A stretch of 64,000 nucleotides of DNA, taken from assembly GCA_008180335.1 (NCBI GenBank), contig VTEF01000003.1:124001-188000 (forward strand), in the 5' to 3' direction. The position numbers and the translations under genes were made by a program. Source of the DNA: Priestia megaterium. GTDB taxonomy: Bacteria > Bacillota > Bacilli > Bacillales > Bacillaceae_H. Positions 1-8,020 of the stretch are shown in pieces. The notes beneath the pieces are model-generated. The model saw nothing but the letters and a program-made list of their open reading frames with translations, was not told the DNA's origin and searched no databases. Position 1 is the first letter of the stretch. Each line of letters starts with the position of its first letter.

Positions 1-307
1 TCAGCGTCATCGGAAAGTAATAAAAAACTTCAGAAAGCACAGCATTTTTTGTTGAAAAAGATTGCCCAAAATCAAGATGCATCCCTTTCCATAGCCATTC
101 AAAATATTGAACATATAGCGGCTTTGTAAGACCTAAATCAGCACGCGCCTGTGCAATCGCTTCATCTGTGGGCGGAATTTTGGATAATCGCAAATAAACT
201 TCTGCTGGATCACCTGGAATTAACCGCAATGCAAAAAATACGATTAATGAGATGATAATGATGATTGGCACGATCATTAGCATTCTTTTACAAATAAACG
301 TTACCAT
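1..307 (-). CDS. nikB: ABC transporter permease, NikB/DppB family (partial, 3' end outside window)
   Basis: The gene begins with ATG at 307 and runs off the left edge, so only about the first 102 residues are visible. They contain one N-terminal membrane segment (residues about 8-26, rich in I, V and F) followed by RLIPGDPAEVYLRL, the usual first periplasmic-side motif of the oligopeptide/nickel importer permeases. Then come the conserved stretches ARADLGLTKPLYVQY and LDFGQSFST. The start lies one base after the stop of the upstream nikA-like gene, so the two are co-transcribed on the minus strand. The partner solute receptor suggests nickel or a nickel chelate as substrate. A di/oligopeptide permease cannot be excluded from this fragment alone. 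No strong ribosome binding site precedes the ATG, so translational coupling to nikA is likely. Confidence 0.88.
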   Translation of the reverse strand, partial: MVTFICKRMLMIVPIIIIISLIVFFALRLIPGDPAEVYLRLSKIPPTDEAIAQARADLGLTKPLYVQYFEWLWKGMHLDFGQSFSTKNAVLSEVFYYFPMTL

Positions 308-308
308 T

Positions 309-1910
309 TTATTTATGCTCTACCGTTTCGAGTGAAAATTCATATTCAACAGGTGAAAATTCAACACCTGTGATGTCTTTTTGATAAATGGCTACATTTG
401 TAGTGTAGGAAATTGGTAAGTAAACAGCCTCTTCATGTAATGTCGTCATAATCTCTTTATATAATTCTTGCCTTGATTTCTCATCTGTTGTAACCAAAAC
501 ATCACTAATTTTCTGATCCAATTCTTTTTTCATCGGAAGTCCTTTTTGAGCTTCATAATCTGCATGTGTAGGAATACGCATAGATGATACAAGGGAATGT
601 GGATCATATGGCGCGCCCCATGTATTGCTAAAGGTTAAATTGAATTCCCCGTGTTTCTGACTTTCGATATATGTTTGCTGTTCCTCTCCTTTTAGTACAA
701 TATCGATTCCGATCTCTCTTAATTCACCTTGCAGCAGTTCTCCGACAGCCTTTTGAATTTGATCAGAAGCATCAAATATTAACTCAACCTTTAAAGGAGT
801 TCCATTTTTCTGTCTAATTTCAGTGTTGTTTTCTTTCACCCAACCAGCTTCATCTAATAGTTTCTTCGCTTTTTCGATATCATGCTTGTATGGTTCTAGC
901 TCAATATCACTATAAGGAGAATTCGGGGCAAATAACGCATCTGCCTTGACTTCTGTATTATGAAATAATTCTTTTACAACACGTTCTGTATTAAAGGCGT
1001 GAATAAGAGCTTGTCTGACTTTTACTTCTTTGGTTGGTCCACGATTTGTATTTAGTGCGATCGTTCTTGTTCCCATCGGTTCAGACTGATCCGTCTTGAA
1101 TCTACTCGAATGACGTAAATATTCATACGAGTCAAGACTGATTAATCCATTTCCATAAATTAAATCGATTTCATTATTCTCAAAGGCAATTACACGTGAT
1201 TCACTATCTGGAATAATCTTCACAATAATTTGCTTAGATTTTGGTTGGTCTCCCCAGTAATACTTATTGCGTTCGAATACAGCTTTTTCATTTTTCTTAT
1301 ACTCTTTTAATACCCACGGCCCTGTTCCCACTGGCTTTTCTATTTTTCCATCATCTTCTCTTGGAAATCCAGATTCTCCAAGAAACCTCAAGGGCCTTAC
1401 TAATGTCAACTCTTGTAATAAAGGATAATAAGCGTTTTTTAACGTTATCTTAACTGTATATTCATCGACCGCTGTTGTAGAGTCAATTTGATTAATTAGG
1501 TCTAACCAATTATGTTCTTGTTTTTCATTTAACACTCGATCAAAATTTTTTTTAACAATCTGAGCATTAAACTTTGACCCATCTGAAAATTTAACATCAT
1601 CACGTAATTTAAATATGTATTCCTTCCCATCATTTGAAATAGTCCAGCTTTTCGCTAATTGAGGCGAAATGGTGCCATCATTTTTATATTGAACGAGTGA
1701 CTCATATACCATATTTTGGGCAAACATTTCGTTTGGAGAATAACCTTGAGGGTCTAATTCACCTATGTCTCTCGGCCACGAGATTGTAATGGTATCATGA
1801 TCATTTTTGTTTATTTCACTATTAGATGCAGCACTGCATCCTACTAATAACAATGAAGTAGTACAAAATGAGATTGCCCATTTTCTTAGTTGTCCATTCT
1901 GTTTAGTCAT
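309..1910 (-). CDS. nikA: Nickel ABC transporter substrate-binding lipoprotein NikA
   Basis: This 533-residue exported lipoprotein is the extracytoplasmic receptor of an ABC importer. It has a basic N-terminus, a hydrophobic stretch and the lipobox LLVGC at about residues 21-25, giving a lipidated Cys25. The body is SBP family 5. Motifs typical of NikA rather than OppA are visible: PNEMFAQNMVYESL near residue 60, PVGTGPWVL near 195, and TWGAPYDPHSLVSSMR near 435, followed by the HADYEAQ stretch. These match the E. coli NikA pattern closely from memory. The downstream permease starts one base after this stop. Nickel, cobalt or a metallophore complex is the inferred ligand. Specificity within this family is easily misjudged, and opine-type metallophore receptors (CntA) look similar. 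Confidence 0.87.
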   Translation of the reverse strand: MTKQNGQLRKWAISFCTTSLLLVGCSAASNSEINKNDHDTITISWPRDIGELDPQGYSPNEMFAQNMVYESLVQYKNDGTISPQLAKSWTISNDGKEYIFKLRDDVKFSDGSKFNAQIVKKNFDRVLNEKQEHNWLDLINQIDSTTAVDEYTVKITLKNAYYPLLQELTLVRPLRFLGESGFPREDDGKIEKPVGTGPWVLKEYKKNEKAVFERNKYYWGDQPKSKQIIVKIIPDSESRVIAFENNEIDLIYGNGLISLDSYEYLRHSSRFKTDQSEPMGTRTIALNTNRGPTKEVKVRQALIHAFNTERVVKELFHNTEVKADALFAPNSPYSDIELEPYKHDIEKAKKLLDEAGWVKENNTEIRQKNGTPLKVELIFDASDQIQKAVGELLQGELREIGIDIVLKGEEQQTYIESQKHGEFNLTFSNTWGAPYDPHSLVSSMRIPTHADYEAQKGLPMKKELDQKISDVLVTTDEKSRQELYKEIMTTLHEEAVYLPISYTTNVAIYQKDITGVEFSPVEYEFSLETVEHK

Positions 1911-2190
1911 TCCATCCTACCTTTCTTCATGTCACAAAGTTATTTTTTAGGATATAAAAGAAAGTCTATCATCGTACTCTATATTAGTAAATATATGTTG
2001 CTTAATAAAAACTAAATTTTGATACTTTTCAAAAAATAATTCTGTCATCACCTCTTTTCTTTCATCTAATGGAGAGGATTTTGTTTCTTTTACTAGAATC
2101 ATTATGAATAAGTACGGCCCTTCAACTCTCTCTTCGTTTGTTCTACTTTTATTTTTCTTTCATAATCATTTAATAAAGGATGTGATAACA

Positions 2191-3117
2191 TTGTTTCAAA
2201 TGAAAGAATTCCCTGAGTTTTCATGGTCTCATTCTCGGCATAAACTGCTAATGGAATGCCCAAGAAAATACGGATATACCTACTATATTTCTCATAACGG
2301 CTGGCTCTTTGATGCTCCTCTTTTAGCTCAACAAGCTTACCGATTAAAAAAATTAACTACTCTTCCAATGTTTTTTGGACAAGCTGTTCACAATGTAATC
2401 GAAAAAACGATTAAACGATATATGAAACACCACTACATTCCAACTGTATCTGAATTAGAGGCAACTGTCAGAAGTGACTTACGGAAAGCATTTATTGACT
2501 CAAGAGACCATGGTGATTTGTGGTACCATAAACCGAACCACTATATTATGTTCTTTGAATTTTATAAACATGGATATCTTACAAAAACAGAAACAAAAGA
2601 AATAAATGATCGTTTAGGAACATGCTTGCATCATTTCTTACAAAGTAAAACATTTAAAGAACTTACCTCTCATCCCGCTATTAACATCATCGAATCTAAA
2701 AAATTCCGCTCTACTTATGTTGATCATATAAAGATGTATGCTGTTTTAGACTTGCTATATCAAGATGATGGTAAGTACGTGATTGTTGACTGGAAAACAG
2801 GAAAACACTCCACAGACGATTTGACACAGTTGGCAGTTTACGCCCTTTACGTAATGAAAAAATATGAGATTCCTCTTGAAAAAATTGAGATTCGAAATGA
2901 GTATTTACTGACGGGCAGCTGTCACACTTATCAGTTGAATTCACAAGACATTCAATCGCTGCTAAATTTAATGGCTACAAGCATTGACATGATGACGACC
3001 TATTTAAAACAGCCTGATGAAAACAATCCTCTTCCTCTTCATTCTTTTCCTGAAAACGGAAATCCTTTTCAATGCAATCAATGCTTTTATAAAGAATTAT
3101 GTGAAAGCATTGAATAA
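2191..3117 (+). CDS. RecB-family PD-(D/E)XK nuclease with AddB-like cysteine staple
   Basis: This is a stand-alone nuclease of the RecB/Cas4/AddB superfamily, 308 residues from a TTG at 2191. That start is preferred because AAAGGATGTG sits 8-10 bases upstream. A longer frame from ATG 2104 has no ribosome binding site and adds an unlikely hydrophobic leader. Family motifs in order: GQAVHNVIE (motif GxxxH, about residue 67), AVLDLLY (Asp about 187), VIVDWKTGK (Asp about 200, Lys about 202) and TQLAVYALY (Gln about 213). Cys23, just after the N-terminal helix, and C-x2-C-x5-C at 295-304 reproduce the iron-sulfur staple spacing of AddB and Cas4. No helicase or cas gene lies nearby, so its role (repair or defence) is unknown. 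Confidence 0.82.
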   Translation: MFQMKEFPEFSWSHSRHKLLMECPRKYGYTYYISHNGWLFDAPLLAQQAYRLKKLTTLPMFFGQAVHNVIEKTIKRYMKHHYIPTVSELEATVRSDLRKAFIDSRDHGDLWYHKPNHYIMFFEFYKHGYLTKTETKEINDRLGTCLHHFLQSKTFKELTSHPAINIIESKKFRSTYVDHIKMYAVLDLLYQDDGKYVIVDWKTGKHSTDDLTQLAVYALYVMKKYEIPLEKIEIRNEYLLTGSCHTYQLNSQDIQSLLNLMATSIDMMTTYLKQPDENNPLPLHSFPENGNPFQCNQCFYKELCESIE

Positions 3118-3169
3118 ATGAAAAAGAGACGATTTACGCCCCTTTTTCTTTCTTAGTAAATTTGATTCT

Positions 3170-3970
3170 TTATGAGTGAATGTTTTCTTTTAATTCATCT
3201 AAAATAGGAAAAAGTTCTTCTAAATGAGTGATTTCATATGTAGGAATCACTTCATTTCTTTCTTTATTATGACGATTAATCCAAACAGATTTCATCCCAA
3301 TACGTGAAGCACCTAAAATATCTGTCATTAAATTATCCCCTACCATAATGGCTTCTTCTTTTGATAAATTCATTAGTGACAAGGCATGTTCAAAGAGTGA
3401 AGGATCCGGCTTACCGCGGCCAAAAGCACCAGAAATTAAAATTTCATCAAAATATGGGACTAATTCTGGTGTAATATCTAATTTCGTATTTTGCAAATCA
3501 GGTGAACCATTTGTTAGAAGTAAAAGTTTATATTTACCTTTTAATTGATTCAGTACAGTAAACGTTTCTTCATATACAAAAGGGGTCTTGCGTCTCTCTT
3601 CTGGAAACCGTTCTGCTAACTCGGCACCAAACTCTTCATCATGAATTCCAAGGGCTTTTAATCCGCGTATCCATGACTCTTTGCGATATGTAGGAACAAT
3701 TTCTTTCATTTTACGAAAATTATCATCATCATCTAGAAAATTACCCCATAACCCTTCGAAAGGATTAATCCCAATCATTTGAGTGAATTCGTACGTTTCA
3801 TAAGAAGTGTATAAATCCCGTGCTTCTTTTCGAACATATTCTTCTAATTCAGATGGATCAATATCATATTTTTCACTTGCGTATTGACAAGTTGCCGCAA
3901 AGGCTTCTTTTACACTTTTTTGATCCCATAGTAATGTATCATCCAAATCGAAAAAGATAGCTTTAACCAT
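3170..3970 (-). CDS. HAD-superfamily hydrolase (YjjG-like phosphatase)
   Basis: This 266-residue cytosolic enzyme has all four HAD motifs. Motif I is FFDLDDTLL at residues 6-14 with nucleophile Asp8 and acid/base Asp10. Motif II is LLLTNGS near 150. The motif III lysine is in [10 protein letters not shown] near 190. Motif IV is [13 protein letters not shown] near 212. A helical cap lies between motifs I and II, which places it in subfamily I (the YjjG/PynA type of nucleotidase or N-acylneuraminate-9-phosphatase). The true substrate cannot be read from sequence. It is convergent with the nuclease gene, with only about 50 bp between the two stops. It is monocistronic and lies divergent from the marR gene. 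Confidence 0.85.
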   Translation of the reverse strand: MVKAIFFDLDDTLLWDQKSVKEAFAATCQYASEKYDIDPSELEEYVRKEARDLYTSYETYEFTQMIGINPFEGLWGNFLDDDDNFRKMKEIVPTYRKESWIRGLKALGIHDEEFGAELAERFPEERRKTPFVYEETFTVLNQLKGKYKLLLLTNGSPDLQNTKLDITPELVPYFDEILISGAFGRGKPDPSLFEHALSLMNLSKEEAIMVGDNLMTDILGASRIGMKSVWINRHNKERNEVIPTYEITHLEELFPILDELKENIHS

Positions 3971-4072
3971 TCTTATATATTCCTCCTACTATTTAAAAAA
4001 GTTTTACTATTCTAACACTAGATTACCGTTAAAAAATGTAGAAGTCTAGTAGATTTCAATAATCAACAAAAA

Positions 4073-4086
4073 TGAAAACGTTGTCA
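4073..4086. promoter_or_regulatory. cre-like CcpA palindrome
   Basis: TGAAAACGTTGTCA matches the catabolite-responsive element consensus TGWAARCGYTWNCW with one mismatch. It sits in a slightly larger near-palindrome between the divergent HAD and MarR genes, about 100-150 bp from each start. A functional role is inferred only. Confidence 0.3.
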
Positions 4087-4228
4087 TTTCAACACTTAAT
4101 GATTTCCATTCAGCTAGTAACCATTGAGGAAAGAAGCTTCATTTTATGTGTATCCTGTTTATAAAGAAATTTACAATTTGCTTAATGATTGTTATAATCC
4201 TAGCATGTGAAAATTTGGAGGTAGGTAA

Positions 4229-4681
4229 ATGGAGTCTCTCGAAGAAAAGTTTGGTTTCGGCACTGTGAAGACGAGCAAAAGAATGAGTCGGTTAGTAGCT
4301 ACTTTCCTCAAACCATATAATATCACGCCTGAACAGTGGACGGTGCTAAAGCATTTGTCGGAAGTAGAACAAGTGACTCAAAAGCAATTAGCCGAAAAAG
4401 CTGATAAAGATCAAGCTACATTAACTAAAATATTGGACTTGCTTGAAAAAAGAAACTGTGTTAAACGCTTAAAAAACCCTGATGATCGCCGATCTTTTTT
4501 TATTAAAATCACATCAGAAGGACTAGCGCTAAAAGAAGAACTAAATGTACATATTGAAAAGCTATTTGCGTCTTTAATTAAGGGCTTAGACAGTGAAAAG
4601 CTAGAAGTTTATTCACAAATATTAACTCAATTCGAACTGCGGGCAGAAAAGCTGCAAAAAAGCTTAGAAAAGGAATGGTGA
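4229..4681 (+). CDS. MarR-family transcriptional regulator
   Basis: This is a 150-residue winged-helix DNA-binding protein. The core reads EQWTVLKHLSEVEQVTQKQLAEKADKDQATLTKILDLLEKRNCVKRLKNPDDRRSFFIKIT, given here only as landmarks: the recognition helix (about residues 60-80) and the wing motif DDRRS (about 90-94), both diagnostic of MarR/SlyA. A strong GGAGGTAGG precedes the ATG. It is a single gene closed by the hairpin at 4706-4741, and no co-transcribed target is visible, so it probably acts on itself or elsewhere. The ligand is unknown. Confidence 0.88.
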   Translation: MESLEEKFGFGTVKTSKRMSRLVATFLKPYNITPEQWTVLKHLSEVEQVTQKQLAEKADKDQATLTKILDLLEKRNCVKRLKNPDDRRSFFIKITSEGLALKEELNVHIEKLFASLIKGLDSEKLEVYSQILTQFELRAEKLQKSLEKEW

Positions 4682-4705
4682 TTTGATCCACTGTGTAGAT
4701 AAATG

Positions 4706-4741
4706 AAAAAAGGCTGTAATCTGCCGATGAACAGCCTTTTT
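4706..4741. terminator. Bidirectional intrinsic terminator
   Basis: AAAAAAGGCTGT and its complement ACAGCCTTTTT form a stem flanked by A and T runs. It lies between the convergent marR gene and the gene at 4740-5174, and its 3' arm touches the latter's stop codon. Confidence 0.8.
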
Positions 4742-5174
4742 ATACACGATTAGCAACCTTAAACACATCTTCAATTTTATTGATTACATTGACTGCTTCT
4801 TCACTGAGAGAAGTAAATTTAAATGAAATCGATTCAGCGTCTGGGTTAATAAAGGGCTCTTTATTCGTATCTTTTCGAAATTCCTTAATGTTTTCTAACA
4901 AATATCTAAAAATATAAGATAAATTTGCCCGTCTAAAATGTAAACTGACTAGCGAAGGTATACGCTTTTGAAACTGATTGCTTCCTTCATATTGAATAGC
5001 ACCTATATATTTTTCTCCGCATAAATAAGACTCTTTGCTTTTGTACAGCTGCACCGTTTGAGTTGTACCGCTCCAATCGATGTATATACCCGACCTTTCA
5101 CAAACTTCATATATGTAGTGAAAAATTTCTGTCACTTCTCCAAAATGATGTTGAAGAGGATGTTTCATTTTCAA
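4740..5174 (-). CDS. Conserved-looking hypothetical protein, 144 aa
   Basis: I do not recognise this family. The start is TTG at 5174, seven bases after AGAGGTG. The protein is soluble with no signal peptide or membrane segment. It has a mixed charged composition and a Phe/Tyr-rich centre (residues 75-95, RRANLSYIFRYLLENIKE), then a Ser/Glu-rich C-terminal helix. Its reading frame is fully open with Bacillus-like codon use, and it has a ribosome binding site and a terminator, so it is probably a real gene. It is transcribed alone and convergent with marR. Nothing in the context assigns a function. Confidence 0.6.
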   Translation of the reverse strand: MKMKHPLQHHFGEVTEIFHYIYEVCERSGIYIDWSGTTQTVQLYKSKESYLCGEKYIGAIQYEGSNQFQKRIPSLVSLHFRRANLSYIFRYLLENIKEFRKDTNKEPFINPDAESISFKFTSLSEEAVNVINKIEDVFKVANRV

Positions 5175-5308
5175 AACTCATCACCTCTTTTTCTATCATT
5201 ATATTGTAAAAGCTAGTTTTTATTCACAAAACAAGTTGCGTTCATCCATTATATAAAGATAGAAATCATGCTTCAACTTTCTAGTTAACATAACTATATT
5301 ACAGGTGA

Positions 5309-6400
5309 CTACCTATACCCTGATTTTCTAAATGCCTCATACACTGTTTCTTCTTGTAATTTTTCTAAGTATACGTTTGTTGTAGCAATTGACGAATGGC
5401 CGACAACTTGTTTTACAACAGCAAGCGGGACATCATTGGCTAAACTGTTTGTAATAAATGTATGGCGAAACCAGTGCGGAGAAATAGACGGATTTCCTTT
5501 TAATTTATAAACTGCCGTTTTTACGACACGGTATAGTGTTGTATAAGAGAGCCTTTCTTTCCTGCCATTTCGATAGTAGGTTTGAATTTGATAAAAAAGC
5601 GGAGACGAATCAAATGGACTCCATTCAATTGACTCTCCGAGAACGTGCCGGTAATCAAGCAATGCTTCTTTAACATCGTCAAAAATGGGAATGGTTCGTT
5701 CTTTTTTTCCTTTTCCAATTACATCTACAATTAAGTTTCCGCGACGATCTTCACGGAAGCTTCCCCAATTTAAGCTTAACAATTCACTTGATCTCATACC
5801 GCTTAAATACAAAAGCATTCCAATCAATCGATTTCGCTTTTCATATTGTTCAGTGTATTTACGAGCTTTCACCGTTTTCGCTAATGCATCTACAATTACT
5901 TGTGCCTCTCTATCAGTCAGCTCACGATATTCTGTTCGATTGCGTGTCAATTTATCACTATAATGCCCTTTTGCAATAGATGGTTTTTCAATCCATGTCG
6001 TATAAAGAGAAGGATAAAAGTGAGTCGCATGCCCAAATTCTAACATCCTTCTAAAAAATTCTAATTTCCGTGCAGCTGTACGGTTTGCATATCGCTCAAT
6101 CATCGTTTGATTGAATAATTTTACTTCCATAAAACCAATGTCCTTCAACGAAATGTTCAGTTCAGCAAAGAAAGCAACAATATTGCGCATATCTTGATTA
6201 TAAGAACGAATTGTATGTGGCGATAATGTTTTCTTTACTACTTTTAAAGAAAAGAACATCTTCATAAATTCTTCATCTGTTACATTCTTTAAATCCAAGT
6301 CATTTTTTTCATCAAGCAGCATTCTGTCTTGCCATTGTTGTTTGATTAACTGAAAAGACTGATTTGATTCTACGATTTCATCACCTTTTGCATTCCCCAC
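5309..6400 (-). CDS. Tyrosine recombinase / site-specific integrase
   Basis: This 363-residue protein has an N-terminal core-binding (SAM-like) domain at about residues 40-140 and a C-terminal catalytic domain at 155-360. The catalytic set is complete: Arg203 in SGMRSSELL, Lys230/232 in GKGKKERTIP, His309 and Arg312 in HWFRHTF, His335 in VVGHSSIATT and the nucleophile Tyr344 in NVYLEKL. The length and organisation are XerC/D-like rather than those of the larger phage integrases with arm-binding domains. The start is GTG with a weak GGTGA upstream. No phage, excisionase or transposon genes flank it. A 37-bp inverted repeat of the correct architecture for its target lies about 220-260 bp upstream (6621-6657). 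A dedicated inversion, resolution or integration role is inferred. Confidence 0.88.
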   Translation of the reverse strand: MGNAKGDEIVESNQSFQLIKQQWQDRMLLDEKNDLDLKNVTDEEFMKMFFSLKVVKKTLSPHTIRSYNQDMRNIVAFFAELNISLKDIGFMEVKLFNQTMIERYANRTAARKLEFFRRMLEFGHATHFYPSLYTTWIEKPSIAKGHYSDKLTRNRTEYRELTDREAQVIVDALAKTVKARKYTEQYEKRNRLIGMLLYLSGMRSSELLSLNWGSFREDRRGNLIVDVIGKGKKERTIPIFDDVKEALLDYRHVLGESIEWSPFDSSPLFYQIQTYYRNGRKERLSYTTLYRVVKTAVYKLKGNPSISPHWFRHTFITNSLANDVPLAVVKQVVGHSSIATTNVYLEKLQEETVYEAFRKSGYR

Positions 6401-6620
6401 TAGTTTTCACCGCGTTTCTTTCAAGTTTTTTAAAAATCTCACTACACGCATCAAATTTAAATATAAGAACTTTTTTAATACTCATGACATTTACTATTAA
6501 AAATAAACAAAAATCCCAAATAAAGCTATTTTAAAAGGTCGTTTTTTCAAACAAGCGCTTGATATTATCCAAAATATGTAATTTATTCTTGTTTTTCTAT
6601 TAATATTAAAACTTTATCAT

Positions 6621-6657
6621 ACTAACGCTTGATAAGGAAGAGTTATCTTGCGTTAGT
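6621..6657. repeat. Imperfect inverted repeat, candidate recombinase core site
   Basis: The 15-bp arms ACTAACGCTTGATAA (6621-6635) and TTATCTTGCGTTAGT (6643-6657) match in 13 of 15 positions as inverted copies, separated by a 7-bp spacer GGAAGAG. Arms of 11-15 bp around a 6-8 bp spacer are the usual core-site geometry of tyrosine recombinases. A related half site, AAGCGCTTGATA, occurs at about 6553-6564. Assignment to the neighbouring recombinase is inference. Confidence 0.5.
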
Positions 6658-6677
6658 TAACTAAAGTGAAAGAACAC

Positions 6678-6709
6678 AAAATAAGCGTAAATGTTCTTTA
6701 CGCTTATTT
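6678..6709 (-). terminator. Intrinsic terminator of the lipoprotein operon
   Basis: Perfect 13-bp arms AAATAAGCGTAAA and TTTACGCTTATTT enclose a 5-base loop, just after the stop of the gene at 6712-7926. Confidence 0.7.
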
Positions 6710-6711
6710 AA

Positions 6712-7926
6712 CTAATACGATTCAATTTTTTTTATCGATAATTGATTGTTTTTGTGCACTAATGTATAAATACGATAATACTTCTTTTTTTCAGTATGCT
6801 CATTTACAGTTATATTAATTTGTTCATTAATTTTCACTTCATAAGTTGTTTCATTTTCAGCCTGATCTTTTAAGTTCCATTCTAATACTTGATAATCTGA
6901 AACATCTTCTCTTATGTTACGCTCATATAATGTTTTAACTAATTGTTGTTGCTCTGTGTACAATGTGCTTTCATTTTCAAGATAAGGTTGAACTCTCTCA
7001 AACTGATTAAGATTAATTGCTTCTGTTAAATTTTTCAAATAATCATTCATGAATAAATCAATGGTAAATTCATCGACTACATCCACTGATTGAGGATTAA
7101 ATGTTTGTTCAAGGTTTTTACTTACTTCAGATTCTGTTTCTAAATCAGTAATTCGTTCTGTGCTGGTTGCAAGTATGCCAAACGCTCCTTTTTGATCTTT
7201 AAACTTTAATACGACTTGTTCCGTACCATTCCTATCTCGTATAGTCGTTTCTCCAATAAAAGAAAGTTCATTTGAAGGATTTGCTTGTTTTGCATATTCA
7301 ATATATTCTTCAGAAGTAATATTTAAAGGTTGTTGAAGATAAGTCACCTCGTCCCATTCATTTAATTTCCATCTATTTTTCTCATATTTTACATTCATAA
7401 AAACAGTGTCTCCACCATTTCCCGCTTCATCCATTGGCTCAATTGCTGAAATTGAAAATTGACCTGGTTTGTTATTAATCACTTTAAAGCGTATGGAAGG
7501 ATTCAACTTCGGGATGAAACGCTCATTGCATTGACAATAGTATTTAGAGGAAATTGATTTTAATTTTGTTGCAACAAGCGAAGGTGTAGCAAACTGTTTT
7601 AGATTTACTTTTAATACGTCATAGTCAGCTGGATTTGCATCATTCACCCATTTATTTTCTTCCCCTAATTCTTTGTAAGTATCTTCTATACTTTTTAACA
7701 ATGAAATGGCTATATCTTCTGCTTCTTTTTTCGTGACAGTAGGTAAAGTAGGCTGCACTTCATTTCCTGCTGGCTTATTTGTTTCTTCATTATTCATTTC
7801 TTTTTCTGGAATTGCTTTTTTGGAGGAAGGCTCAGTTGGCTTTGATAATTCTATCACATCTTCTTGACAAGCTGACAGTAACAAAATAAACAGAGAAAAG
7901 AAAAAGATTGAATGAAGTTTGCGCAC
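6712..7926 (-). CDS. Lipoprotein with C-terminal TcaA-type NTF2-like domain
   Basis: The start is taken as GTG 7926, seven bases after AGAGGAGG. An in-frame ATG slightly upstream overlaps that ribosome binding site. The 404-residue product has a lipoprotein signal with lipobox LLSAC and a Pro/Glu/Lys-rich linker (about residues 20-60). A central domain contains two cysteines (YYCQCNERF). The C-terminal ~110 residues begin FMNDYLKNLTEAINLNQF and end IKKIESY. That last domain resembles the NTF2-like domain of TcaA and related Bacillus membrane proteins. It is clearly homologous to a domain in the upstream lipoprotein. It is probably the second gene of a two-gene operon and acts at the outer face of the membrane. 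Function is unknown. Confidence 0.72.
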   Translation of the reverse strand: MRKLHSIFFFSLFILLLSACQEDVIELSKPTEPSSKKAIPEKEMNNEETNKPAGNEVQPTLPTVTKKEAEDIAISLLKSIEDTYKELGEENKWVNDANPADYDVLKVNLKQFATPSLVATKLKSISSKYYCQCNERFIPKLNPSIRFKVINNKPGQFSISAIEPMDEAGNGGDTVFMNVKYEKNRWKLNEWDEVTYLQQPLNITSEEYIEYAKQANPSNELSFIGETTIRDRNGTEQVVLKFKDQKGAFGILATSTERITDLETESEVSKNLEQTFNPQSVDVVDEFTIDLFMNDYLKNLTEAINLNQFERVQPYLENESTLYTEQQQLVKTLYERNIREDVSDYQVLEWNLKDQAENETTYEVKINEQINITVNEHTEKKKYYRIYTLVHKNNQLSIKKIESY

Positions 7927-8020
7927 TTCCATTCCTCCTCTGTACAAATTTTCAAAAGTTGGCTTTTGGCAAAAGGCTGCAATAATCTTATATATACGAG
8001 ATTGCTTGTCTTACTATTCC

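Noticed and set aside
2104-2190. Upstream ATG extension of the RecB-type nuclease
   Set aside because: No ribosome binding site before ATG 2104 and an unlikely hydrophobic leader; TTG 2191 follows AAAGGATGTG.
3118-3160. Terminator between the RecB-type nuclease and the HAD gene
   Set aside because: AAAAAGAGACG/CGCCCCTTTTT pairing has two mismatches; too weak to list as a feature.
5685-5979. Open frames opposite the recombinase gene
   Set aside because: Antisense shadows of the catalytic domain without ribosome binding sites.
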